Part shown: positions 1 through 7,082 of the stretch, piece by piece | Position numbering within the stretch: position 1 is the first letter of the stretch | How the letters are laid out: every line of letters begins with the position of its first letter | From: an uncultured Clostridia bacterium | Lineage (GTDB): Bacteria > Bacillota > Peptococcia > Peptococcales > Peptococcaceae | Length of the DNA stretch: 43,510 nt | Direction: 5' to 3' | Assembly (NCBI GenBank): GCA_944391625.1 | Contig: CALXUG010000023.1 | Span: forward strand, 1 to 43,510 | Notes under the pieces: model-generated | Databases searched by the model: none | What the model was told of the DNA's origin: nothing | The model's input: the letters and a program-made list of their open reading frames with translations, nothing else | Program-made: the position numbers and the translations under genes

Positions 1-24
1 AGCGACAAAAATACGTGCAGCTAC

Positions 25-66
25 TGTCCAGAGCAGCGTGTGGACGCTGCAACAGATATTGCCCGA
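25..66. repeat. 42-bp dispersed repeat, copy 1
   Basis: This 42-bp segment is identical to positions 5256-5297, and the flanks of the two copies are unrelated. It contains a small hairpin (GCAGCG / CGCTGC around a 6-base loop). A second short match, GGCAATCTCTTT, lies at 119-130 here and at 5158-5169 by the other copy. Read on the minus strand, the right-hand copy has the order 42-mer then 12-mer, while here the 12-mer comes first. The left copy is therefore probably the start of one unit following the end of another, cut by the window edge. The function is unknown. Confidence 0.8.
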
Positions 67-146
67 TAAACTATAGTATTGCTCCATTTATAACAGTATT
101 TCTCTAAATCATCAGAAAGGCAATCTCTTTACACAAAGCCTTGTGC

Positions 147-410
147 CTAACCCTGCACCAGCTTCATAAATTCGCTTTCACTCATATTGGCCTTTCTGGC
201 CGCAGCTACAGGATCCAGTGATTTTTCTTTGACCAGCGAAACCAGCGCCTCCAAAAAACCCTCTGTTCTTCCTTCTTTACGACCTTCTTCTCTGCCCTCT
301 TTTATACCTTCTTTTATACCTTCTTTACGACCTTCTTTTCTGCCCTCAATTATATTTTTTCAAATAGTTTGTCTTTTCCCGCTTCCTTTTCAGACATACT
401 CCGTCATAGC
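147..410 (-). pseudogene. Remnant of an Rpn-family (PD-(D/E)XK nuclease / putative transposase) protein, C-terminal part only
   Basis: Read on the minus strand, this gives the typical tail of Rpn-type recombination-promoting nuclease/transposase proteins. There is a run of [KR]EG repeats (EGRKEGRKEGIKEGIKEGRE and so on, about 342 down to 240), then a segment ending ARKANMSESEFMKLVQG and a TAG stop at 147-149. Upstream the frame is broken. The expected lead-in MSEKEAGKDKLFEKI is readable at about 397-353, but it ends in TAA and is one frame off from the EG repeats, so there is at least one frameshift near 348-356. The catalytic N-terminal domain is absent, because the readable homology stops beside the terminator hairpin at 423-444. 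The piece is decayed and probably marks an old mobile element. Confidence 0.7.
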
Positions 411-413
411 TTT

Positions 414-444
414 ACAAAAAAAGGTGCAGTCCGTAGACTACACC
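414..444 (-). terminator. Rho-independent terminator of the spoIID operon
   Basis: A stem of GGTG-x-AGTC paired with GACT-x-CACC (423-431 with 436-444, one mismatch) is followed on the minus strand by seven T (416-422 on the plus strand are A). It sits downstream of spoIID and the small ORF at 468-581. Confidence 0.6.
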
Positions 445-467
445 CAATAGAAAATAATAATGATTCG

Positions 468-581
468 TTATCCGAACATCCCAGCCCATCTGCCGGATTG
501 ATTGGGCGCAGAATCACGCAGGTTCAGTTCCCGCTCCCGCACCCAGCAGTACAGCCATAAAACCAAACGCAGTTGATTCAT
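468..581 (-). CDS. Possible small protein of 37 residues after spoIID
   Basis: The ATG lies one base after the spoIID stop codon (TAA C ATG), which would allow translational coupling. The frame runs 37 codons to a TAA at 468-470, just before the terminator at 423-444, so it lies inside the spoIID transcript. The protein begins MNQLRLVLWLYCWVRERELN and ends in a Trp/Gly-rich stretch (GRWAGMFG). I do not recognise it. A weak GGGG stretch precedes the ATG. It could equally be chance coding in a 3' untranslated region. Confidence 0.3.
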   Translation of the reverse strand: MNQLRLVLWLYCWVRERELNLRDSAPNQSGRWAGMFG

Positions 582-582
582 G

Positions 583-1545
583 TTACGCCCCTGCCTTCTC
601 AATCTGCACATCGGCAAAAAAATACTGCACGATTTCTTCTGCCGTTTTGCCTTCTTCCGCCAAAGCCCGGGCGCCCCACTGACTCATGCCTACACCGTGG
701 CCATAGCCTTTCCCTTTGATCATAAGCTGATCGCCTCGAAATTCAATTTCGTCGACCAAATTGGACTTCATGGTTTCACCGCCCAAAGCCAAGCGTAGCG
801 CCGCAGCGCCTACGGAAATATCGTCAAACTGATAACGGGTCACCCTGCCGGACGGCCCCTGCTCCGCAATGCTGACGCTGCTGAAGGTTTCCTTTCTGGT
901 GCCGGTAACCTGTTCAACGGCATCCGCCACCTCTGCCATGGAAAAATACGTTTCCCAGGCACGATTGGGATTGTCAGGCAAAGCAAAGCCGGGATCTTCT
1001 ACACTTTGAATATAGGGGGTTTCTTCTTTATCATAGGATAAGCCTTCGGCGGCCGAAGCCGCTGTACGTCCGCCGCCATCGGCAAAAAACCAGGCTTTAA
1101 TCAATTCTCCATCATACACCGCCACCAGATTTTCAGTCTGGTCTACTGCCTGTTTCACGGCATCGTTGATTTTTTCGGCATTATAAGCCTGAAATTCGTT
1201 GATGTCGGTAGATGCGTCGGTACCTCGCTGGGCTACACCGCCGTCTTCAATTTTTTCCAGGGTAAAGGTCCGCGCCATAATGGCCTGGGCAGCCAGCGCT
1301 TCCACCGGCCAGTTTACATCCATTTCTCCGGCCACAACGCCATACAAATATTCCCGCAGCGAAATTTCTGTTGTTTCCCCTGTTTCATGCTGATACAGAC
1401 TGATTACCGTATCATCGGCAGGCCAGTTTTTTTGCGCAGCCCGGGGTGTGGGTTCGTTTTTGCCACAGCCCATCACCGTCAGGCCGCAAAGTGCAATTAT
1501 TAAAAAGAGCCCCAGCCATTGTTTGCTTTTGTTCATTTGTTTCAT
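583..1545 (-). CDS. SpoIID/LytB-domain lipoprotein
   Basis: The 320-residue protein belongs to the SpoIID/LytB family, whose sporulation member is a peptidoglycan lytic transglycosylase that acts on stripped glycan strands. It starts at ATG 1545, eight bases behind AGGAGG (1553-1558), rather than at an upstream in-frame ATG. The N-terminus is a lipoprotein signal with lipobox LTVMGC, which places the protein on the outer face of the membrane. The family signature GKGYGHGVGMSQWGARALA is present near the C-terminus, as is the N-terminal SLREYLYGVVAGEM motif with AAQAIMARTF. It lies 44 bp behind rqcP and probably shares its transcript. Family members outside sporulation act in general wall remodelling. 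Whether this organism sporulates cannot be told from this gene alone. Confidence 0.88.
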   Translation of the reverse strand: MKQMNKSKQWLGLFLIIALCGLTVMGCGKNEPTPRAAQKNWPADDTVISLYQHETGETTEISLREYLYGVVAGEMDVNWPVEALAAQAIMARTFTLEKIEDGGVAQRGTDASTDINEFQAYNAEKINDAVKQAVDQTENLVAVYDGELIKAWFFADGGGRTAASAAEGLSYDKEETPYIQSVEDPGFALPDNPNRAWETYFSMAEVADAVEQVTGTRKETFSSVSIAEQGPSGRVTRYQFDDISVGAAALRLALGGETMKSNLVDEIEFRGDQLMIKGKGYGHGVGMSQWGARALAEEGKTAEEIVQYFFADVQIEKAGA

Positions 1546-1589
1546 AAAAAAACCTCCTTTGCAGAAAGTATTCCACAAAAGAGGATAGT

Positions 1590-1847
1590 TTAGTCAATTT
1601 CCTGACCTTCTAACAATTTGTATAATGTTTTTGCATCATCGGCGCGCACATTATCCCGCACCTCTAAAATTTCGGCGCGCACCTTCCGTTCACCGAAACC
1701 AATTTCCAAAATATCGCCGGGCTTTACTTCCGCCCCGGCTTTGGCAACTTTGCCATTGATTTTCACCTTGCCGCCATCGCATACGTCTTTGGCTACCGTC
1801 CGCCGTTTGATAATGCGGGACACTTTCAAATATTTATCTAAACGCAT
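1590..1847 (-). CDS. rqcP: S4-domain RNA-binding protein, RqcP (YabO) type
   Basis: This 85-residue protein is nearly all S4 domain: MRLDKYLKVSRIIKRRTVAK at the N-terminus, then GGKVKINGKVAKAGAEVKPG. The length and sequence match the RqcP/Hsp15 family. In Bacillus, RqcP binds the stalled 50S subunit with RqcH and supports C-terminal Ala tailing in ribosome quality control. AAGGTGAT precedes the ATG at 1847. In Bacillus the gene (yabO) follows the mazG-like yabN and the flippase-like yabM, and the same set occurs here with hup inserted. The RqcP assignment over a generic heat-shock S4 protein rests on this context plus length. Confidence 0.85.
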   Translation of the reverse strand: MRLDKYLKVSRIIKRRTVAKDVCDGGKVKINGKVAKAGAEVKPGDILEIGFGERKVRAEILEVRDNVRADDAKTLYKLLEGQEID

Positions 1848-1908
1848 TTTTTATCACCTTATCTTTATATTGTAGTCATTCTCTGCTGTAGCAAAAATAC
1901 GCCTGCAA

Positions 1909-1964
1909 AGAAAAAATCCGCCGACTTCTGATATATAACGTATATATCCAGTGCATCAGCGGAT
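1909..1964 (-). terminator. Terminator of the HU gene
   Basis: ATCCGC (1916-1921) pairs with GCGGAT (1959-1964), and an AT-rich inner stem lies around 1929-1948. On the minus strand it is followed by TTTTTTC. It lies between the hup stop and rqcP, so strong HU transcription is probably separated from rqcP-spoIID. Confidence 0.7.
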
Positions 1965-1983
1965 CAAATCATAGATCGTACAA

Positions 1984-2265
1984 TTAATTTTTTTCAGCTA
2001 CAACCTCTTTTAAGCCTTTACCAGCTTTAAAAGCAGGAACTTTTGTTGCAGGAATTGTGATTTCTTTTTTGGTCTGTGGGTTCTGTGCTTTACGGGCTTT
2101 CCGTTCTCTTACTTCGAATGTACCAAAGCCAACCAGCTGAACTTTTTCACCTTTCTGCAGACTTTCAGTTACCGCTGCCAATACAGCATTTACCGCCTTT
2201 TCAGAATCTTTTTTTGTTAATCCGGCTTTTTCAGCAACGCTTGCCACTAATTCAGTTTTATTCAC
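1984..2265 (-). CDS. hup: DNA-binding protein HU
   Basis: The protein of 93 residues is a full-length HU/IHF-family histone-like protein. It has the N-terminal dimerisation helices ([20 protein letters not shown]), the [20 protein letters not shown] segment leading into the DNA-binding beta arm, and the conserved [11 protein letters not shown] end. HU bends and compacts DNA as a homodimer and assists replication and repair. The start is GTG (2265), placed seven bases after AGGAGG. A terminator follows at 1909-1964. It is between mazG and rqcP, as in many Firmicutes. Confidence 0.95.
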   Translation of the reverse strand: MNKTELVASVAEKAGLTKKDSEKAVNAVLAAVTESLQKGEKVQLVGFGTFEVRERKARKAQNPQTKKEITIPATKVPAFKAGKGLKEVVAEKN

Positions 2266-2397
2266 TGAAATCCCTCCTAAAAACTTATTAAATTTATTTC
2301 ATTTAACATTGTTGACTTCCTGCTAAAAAACATATTATCATATTTTCCACAGAAACGAAAGCCCCCAATGTAGAAAACTTTAGAAAAACAGCCATTT

Positions 2398-3183
2398 TTA
2401 CCGACTTTTCTTCTCCTCTGCCTTGCTTTTTTCCCAAAGGATATCCAATTCTTCTACAGTATAATTGTCAAAGGCCTTTTTGTCTAGCATTATTTTTGTT
2501 TCCATTGCCTGAAATCTGTCGACAAACTTCTGTACAGAACGATTGAGTGCCTGCTCCGGATCCACCTTTACAAACCGGGACAGATTGACAACGGAAAACA
2601 ACAAATCGCCGATTTCTTCTTCCAGGTCGCCATTGCCAGCTATGGCTGCATCAATCTCAGCCAGTTCCTCCTGAATTTTGTCTTTTGGTCCCTGAATATC
2701 GTCCCAGTCAAAGCCAACCCGATGGGCTTTCTGCTGCACCTTTTCTGCTTTCAGCAATGCGGGCAGTGTGGGCGGCAGCTTGCTCATAATGCTGTTGGCT
2801 TCCGGCTGACCGGATTTCTCCCGCTTTTTGATTTCTTCCCAGTTGGCCAGCACTGTTTCGGCATCATCGGCTGCAACATCAGAAAAAATATGCGGATGCC
2901 GACGAATCATTTTCTGGGTAATGGCTTCCACCACATCGTTGAGATTAAAGGCACCTTCCTGCTCGGCCAGCTTGGCATGAAACACTACCTGCAGCAGCAC
3001 ATCGCCCAATTCTTCTTTTAAGTGGGCCATGTCATTGCAATCAATGGCTTCTATCACCTCGTGGGCTTCTTCCAGAAGATTTCGGCGCAGGGACATATGG
3101 GTTTGTTCTTTGTCCCATGGGCAGCCCTGCTCTCCTAACAGTGTATTCATGACATCGGTCAATGGTTTCACATCGTAGTCCAT
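2398..3183 (-). CDS. mazG: Nucleoside triphosphate pyrophosphohydrolase MazG
   Basis: This 261-residue protein has two MazG domains in tandem, as in bacterial MazG. The first carries CPWDKEQTHMSLRRNLLEEA followed by the metal-binding EExxE and ExxD pattern (LLEEAHEVIEAID, LKEELGDVLLQVVF). The second repeats it as IQEELAEIDAAI and LEEEIGDLLFSVVNLSRF. The enzyme hydrolyses NTPs or dNTPs to the monophosphate and pyrophosphate, cleaning up abnormal nucleotides. It is the yabN C-terminal counterpart, but the N-terminal methylase-like domain of YabN is absent. The ATG is one base after the stop of the flippase gene, so the two are likely translationally coupled. Confidence 0.93.
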   Translation of the reverse strand: MDYDVKPLTDVMNTLLGEQGCPWDKEQTHMSLRRNLLEEAHEVIEAIDCNDMAHLKEELGDVLLQVVFHAKLAEQEGAFNLNDVVEAITQKMIRRHPHIFSDVAADDAETVLANWEEIKKREKSGQPEANSIMSKLPPTLPALLKAEKVQQKAHRVGFDWDDIQGPKDKIQEELAEIDAAIAGNGDLEEEIGDLLFSVVNLSRFVKVDPEQALNRSVQKFVDRFQAMETKIMLDKKAFDNYTVEELDILWEKSKAEEKKSR

Positions 3184-3184
3184 T

Positions 3185-4783
3185 TTATTCCCTCACTAAA
3201 TTTAGTTTTAACAAAACTGCTGCTAATTTATTCCCGATTTTTGGTACTTTTCTGATAATCTCCAAACTTACACCGCCAATGGCCAGCAATACTACAAAAT
3301 AGGCACAACCGCCAACGACAATAGACACCAGTGTGGCCAGTCCGTTACTGTGCAGCAAAGCAAATAACCCTTTATAGCTGAGCAGCACCAGCACTGCCAT
3401 GGCAACAACACTGCACAACGGTTTTACCACATGATACGGAACACTGAGCCAGCTCCAGCCGATTTTTCTGGACACCTGCCAGATATTATTGCCGGCTGCC
3501 GCAGCGAACCCTACAACACTGGCCAACGCCGCACCGCGAATGCCCATGCCGGGCATTGCTGTCAGACTGTAGGTCAGCACAATTTTAATGGCTGCGCCCA
3601 AAAGCAGACTATACATGGGCACCATAGCCCGCCCCATGCCCTGCAGTGTGCCAGCACTGATTTGATACAGTCCTACCGCCAGCACAATGGCAGCAGACCA
3701 CAGCATGGCTACACCTGCACCCGGTTTGGCATACAGTAAGTCCATGATAGGGGTGGCTAGTGTCATCAGTCCCACCGTTGCAGGCAGCACAATCAGGATG
3801 GCCAGCTGCATGGCAGAAGCAAAATTCTGGTTTAATTTTTCTTTTTGCCCCATAGCCAACGCCTCGGAAATATTAGGCACTAAGCTGGCAGAAATGGCTG
3901 TGGTTAAAATAAAAGGCAAATTGATAATGGGCAGCACACACATGGACAAATATCCGTATTCACTCATAGCTGCACTGTGACTGAGCCCGCCGGCTTCTAA
4001 CCGCGGCAGCACCATCACCGAGTCGATGGACTGCATAATGGGCAATACCAGACTGCCGATTGAAATAGGAATGGCCAGCGCCAACACCTTGGCGATAACT
4101 TGTCCGTTGCTGACCGGTTCTGCCGGAGCAGTCTGTTTGACTGCATGTTTACGGCGATACAGCAGAAAAATGGTAAGAATCACCAAAAAGGCCACACAGC
4201 CGCCCACAGAAGCGCCTGCACTGGCACCCGCCGCTGTAATTTCATCGCCGAAAGGCATCAGCACAAATAACGCTGCAATGATTACGCCAACCCGCACAAA
4301 TTGCTCGGTAATCTGGGACAATGCTGTGGGCACCATCTCCTGCAGTCCCTGAAAATAGCCGCGGAATACGGCCTGCATACAGGTAAAGATCATCGCCGGA
4401 GCAATGGCCCGCAGGCTCCACGCTGCTTTTGGCTCATGCAGCAGATTTTCAGCCAGCCACTGGGCGTTGATAAAGATAAAGCCTGCTACCAATACGCCTA
4501 CTGCCGACAATACCAGCAGGGAAAGCTTTAAAATCCGCATACTCATGCCCGATTTGCCCTGCTCCTCATATTCGGCTACCAGTTTGGAAATGGCCAGCGG
4601 AATGCCTGCTGTCGATAACGCCAACAGCAGATTATACACCGGATAAACCAAACCGTAAATTGCAATACACTCATCACTGGCAATGCGGGCAAAAGGAATC
4701 CGATATAATGCACCCAGACATTTGGCCAAAATTCCCGCGATACTTAACACCACCGCGCCTTTTACAAAAGATTTTCCAGACAA
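3185..4783 (-). CDS. Polysaccharide/lipid flippase of the SpoVB/MurJ-like (MOP) superfamily
   Basis: The integral membrane protein of 532 residues has about 14 hydrophobic segments, typical of the polysaccharide-biosynthesis/SpoVB branch of the MOP superfamily (YabM in Bacillus). Such proteins flip lipid-linked cell-wall or polysaccharide precursors across the membrane. Family-like features are the start SGKSFVKGAVVLSIAGILAK and the LGALYRIPFARI loop. I choose TTG 4783 as the start because AGAGGAG sits about eight bases upstream and the domain begins immediately; the in-frame ATG at 4855 adds an unlikely charged leader. The stop is one base before the mazG ATG. The substrate is unknown: it could serve peptidoglycan, spore cortex or polysaccharide. 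Confidence 0.85.
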   Translation of the reverse strand: MSGKSFVKGAVVLSIAGILAKCLGALYRIPFARIASDECIAIYGLVYPVYNLLLALSTAGIPLAISKLVAEYEEQGKSGMSMRILKLSLLVLSAVGVLVAGFIFINAQWLAENLLHEPKAAWSLRAIAPAMIFTCMQAVFRGYFQGLQEMVPTALSQITEQFVRVGVIIAALFVLMPFGDEITAAGASAGASVGGCVAFLVILTIFLLYRRKHAVKQTAPAEPVSNGQVIAKVLALAIPISIGSLVLPIMQSIDSVMVLPRLEAGGLSHSAAMSEYGYLSMCVLPIINLPFILTTAISASLVPNISEALAMGQKEKLNQNFASAMQLAILIVLPATVGLMTLATPIMDLLYAKPGAGVAMLWSAAIVLAVGLYQISAGTLQGMGRAMVPMYSLLLGAAIKIVLTYSLTAMPGMGIRGAALASVVGFAAAAGNNIWQVSRKIGWSWLSVPYHVVKPLCSVVAMAVLVLLSYKGLFALLHSNGLATLVSIVVGGCAYFVVLLAIGGVSLEIIRKVPKIGNKLAAVLLKLNLVRE

Positions 4784-4897
4784 AATACACTCTCCTCTTT
4801 TCGGCAACAGAAAAACATGATCACTTTTTGTTCTTCTTTCTTCTCTGTTTTCCATTGCAGGGATTTGTTTTTTTCTATATTGATTTTTTCTTATGTA

Positions 4898-4926
4898 ATA
4901 TTAGCCCAATTATCGCCTAAAAGCAA
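4898..4926 (-). promoter_or_regulatory. Possible promoter of the flippase-mazG transcript
   Basis: On the minus strand, TTGCTT (4926-4921) is followed after 17 bases by TAATAT (4903-4898). The match to sigma-A consensus is only fair, but it is the best spaced pair upstream of TTG 4783. Confidence 0.3.
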
Positions 4927-5435
4927 GAACCAATCGGCCTGATTCTATGGATTGGGCAATAAAATTGCATTGCTGCGGATATGTGTTTCAACCAGATAAA
5001 CCAAAATGCTGCGCAAACTGCTGCCCGATGCAGCACGGCAGCAAAGCAGCAGGAGATGGCATGTTCGTGTAAATTTACAGTAGGAAAAAAGATAGCACTA
5101 TCCGAAATACAAAATGTTTACTCCGCTTGTTATAACGTTTCTTTCATCCGCAAGAGGGCAATCTCTTTGCAGAAAGTCCACCTCTGGATGGAGATTTCTG
5201 CCGACTGTCCCAATCGTGGCAGACGCAGTCTGACTAAGATGGACAGGCTAAGAAATGTCCAGAGCAGCGTGTGGACGCTGCAACAGATATTGCCCGAATT
5301 TGTGCATCACGATTTCCTACAAAAACTTTACACTATCGAGACGGCATTGTCCAGCTACGTTAGTTTCAGGCTGAACTAAGACCTATCTTTCATATTAATA
5401 ACACCAATTTATGGTTTCAATAATTATTATATTAA
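4927..5435. other. Gene-poor region holding a dispersed repeat; open frame 4981-5379 (+) not called
   Basis: About 700 bp separate the flippase start from the TAXI gene. I see no ribosome binding site for the 132-codon plus-strand frame at 4981-5379, and its protein resembles nothing I know. The stretch contains the second copy of the 42-bp repeat (5256-5297), the 12-mer GGCAATCTCTTT at 5158-5169 inside a small hairpin (about 5152-5172), and many short Gln/Ala-rich tracts (GCAGC) around 5010-5050. It is probably noncoding repeat-derived sequence. Confidence 0.5.
5256..5297. repeat. 42-bp dispersed repeat, copy 2
   Basis: Identical over 42 bp to 25-66. The flanking bases differ. The 12-mer GGCAATCTCTTT lies 86 bp to the left (5158-5169), so the full repeat unit here may span about 5155-5297. 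Confidence 0.8.
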
Positions 5436-5439
5436 TATA

Positions 5440-5468
5440 TTTACAGTTTTCTGAATATTTGATATGAT
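5440..5468 (+). promoter_or_regulatory. Sigma-A type promoter of the TAXI TRAP operon
   Basis: TTTACA (5440-5445), a 17-base spacer and TATGAT (5463-5468) lie about 40 bp before the start codon at 5511. The predicted transcript start is near 5475. Confidence 0.65.
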
Positions 5469-5510
5469 TAATACATAGTTTTACTAAAATTTGAGAGGGG
5501 ATATCTAATT

Positions 5511-6491
5511 ATGATGAAAAAGAAGAAAAAAGTAGTTGCAGCTGTAGCTACTCTGGCTCTGTTGGCATTTGGCCTGACAGGCTGCGGCGGTGGCGGCGGC
5601 ACTGCCAGCAACAGACTGATTTTTGCTTCCGGCGGTACTTCCGGTACCTACTATCCGGTTGCCGGCGCAATTGCACAGGTATGGGGCAACAACATTGAAG
5701 GGCTGACTGTTGACGTACAGGCTACCGGTGCTTCTGCCGAAAACCTGAAACTGCTGAACTCAGGCGATGCTGAAATCGCTATTGTACAGAACGACGTTAT
5801 GTTCTATGCCAATACTGCAACAGAAAGTTTCGCAAACGCTGAACCAAACGAAGGCTTTTTGACACTGGGTACTGTATATCCGGAAGTTTGCCAGCTGGTT
5901 GTAGATGCCAATGCCGGTATCGAAACTGTTGCTGACTTAAAAGGCAAAGCTGTATCTATCGGCGCATTCGGCAGCGGTGTTGAATCCAATGCCAAACAGA
6001 TTCTGGCTGCTGCAGGTTTAAGCACTGACGATATTAAAGTAGCCAATTTGGACTTTGCTGAATCTGCCAATGCTATCAAAGATAAAACGATCGTTGCTGC
6101 ATTTGTAACAGCCGGTGCTCCAACTACTGCTGTTACCGAATTGTCTACCACCAACGATATTAAAGTATTATCTTTGGATCAGGAAACCATTGACAACCTG
6201 TGCGCAACTTACAGCTACTATACACCATACACCATCGCTGCTGATGTATACGGCGCTGAAGAAGACACCAACACCATTGCTGTAAAAGCAACTATCGCTG
6301 TAAAAGCTGATTTGGACGAAGAACTGGTTTACAATCTGACTGCAGCATTGTTTGAAAATCTGGACGCTGTAGCACAGGCTCATGATAAAGGAAAAGAAAT
6401 GAGTGTGGAAGGCGCTGTACAAGGTGTATCCGTACCATTACACCCAGGTGCTGCTAAATACTACGAAGAAAAAGGTTTGACTGTTCAATAA
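5511..6491 (+). CDS. TAXI-family TRAP transporter substrate-binding lipoprotein
   Basis: This protein of 326 residues has a lipoprotein signal (MMKKKKK start, lipobox near FGLTGCGGG) and then a TAXI-type binding domain. Motifs include LIFASGGTSGTYYPVAGAIA at the N-terminus, ATGASAENLKLLNSGDAEIA, and the C-terminal PLHPGAAKYYEEKGL. TAXI proteins bind organic acids such as glutamate or 2-oxoglutarate, but the ligand here cannot be inferred. The protein would be tethered outside the membrane and deliver ligand to the fused permease encoded at 7083-9116. GAGAGGGG (5493-5500) is the ribosome binding site, and either of two adjacent ATG codons could be used. It is first in a three-gene operon. Confidence 0.93.
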   Translation: MMKKKKKVVAAVATLALLAFGLTGCGGGGGTASNRLIFASGGTSGTYYPVAGAIAQVWGNNIEGLTVDVQATGASAENLKLLNSGDAEIAIVQNDVMFYANTATESFANAEPNEGFLTLGTVYPEVCQLVVDANAGIETVADLKGKAVSIGAFGSGVESNAKQILAAAGLSTDDIKVANLDFAESANAIKDKTIVAAFVTAGAPTTAVTELSTTNDIKVLSLDQETIDNLCATYSYYTPYTIAADVYGAEEDTNTIAVKATIAVKADLDEELVYNLTAALFENLDAVAQAHDKGKEMSVEGAVQGVSVPLHPGAAKYYEEKGLTVQ

Positions 6492-6512
6492 GGGAAACCT
6501 TTTGACGGGTAA

Positions 6513-7040
6513 ATGAAAACCAAAGTAGATAAACTTTCTGCCGCAACCACGGTTTTTGTGGTTGCGGTTATTTTAGCGATGACCATTCTCTCCTGTAAAC
6601 AATTGTTTGCTGACCCGGTACAATATCTGATAATGGCCAACGCTGATACCCAGGAGCTTTATTTTTCCCATCAGCTGGAAGACGATGGCGTTTTTTCGGT
6701 ATCCTATATCCATTCGGTGAATAAAACCAATGTAGAGGAATATTACCGTCTGGAAAACGGCGATTTATATCTGTTCAAAACCAGATACCGTTCCTTTGGC
6801 GCCGGCGTAGCTACAGAAGTGGCGCCCGGACAAACATTGCGTTATGAAGACGGCTACATGATCATTGAAAACATTCATTATCAACTGCCCAAATTAGTTT
6901 ATAAAGTGGGCACCATTAGCGATCCGCTGATACATATTGGATCTCAGTCCTGGCATATGAAGGAACTGGCGCCTTCTCTTACCAGCGTACAGTTTACGAT
7001 CCAAAGCAAGCCAAAACCTATCATAAGTTTTTCAACCTAA
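6513..7040 (+). CDS. DUF1850 domain protein of the TAXI TRAP operon
   Basis: The 175-residue protein has one N-terminal membrane segment (about residues 10-30) and the DUF1850 core, including FSVSYIHSVNKTNVEEYYRL and the later FGAGVATEVAPGQ. DUF1850 proteins are commonly encoded between the binding protein and the fused permease of TAXI systems. Their function is not established; a role as an accessory periplasmic or extracellular subunit is inferred from that linkage. It starts 21 bp after the binding-protein stop, with a weak GACGGG site. Confidence 0.85.
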   Translation: MKTKVDKLSAATTVFVVAVILAMTILSCKQLFADPVQYLIMANADTQELYFSHQLEDDGVFSVSYIHSVNKTNVEEYYRLENGDLYLFKTRYRSFGAGVATEVAPGQTLRYEDGYMIIENIHYQLPKLVYKVGTISDPLIHIGSQSWHMKELAPSLTSVQFTIQSKPKPIISFST

Positions 7041-7082
7041 TCATTTATTCATAAAAATATTATGAAAGAAAGGAGTTTTTTT

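Noticed and set aside
187-450. Plus-strand Pro/Ser-rich frame of 87 codons
   Set aside because: It is the antisense of the Rpn [KR]EG repeats; low-complexity shadow.
5146-5297. Minus-strand frame through the repeat reading SGNICCSVHTLLWT onward to CKEIALLRMKETL
   Set aside because: Identity with the other copy is explained by identical DNA, and no start codon with a ribosome site is seen. It is kept only as part of the repeat.
1-5300. CRISPR array based on the repeated 42-mer
   Set aside because: Only two copies 5.2 kb apart with no regular spacers and no cas genes.
4981-5379. Plus-strand open frame of 132 codons in the gene-poor region
   Set aside because: There is no ribosome binding site, no recognisable protein, and it overlaps the dispersed repeat. 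Treated as noncoding.
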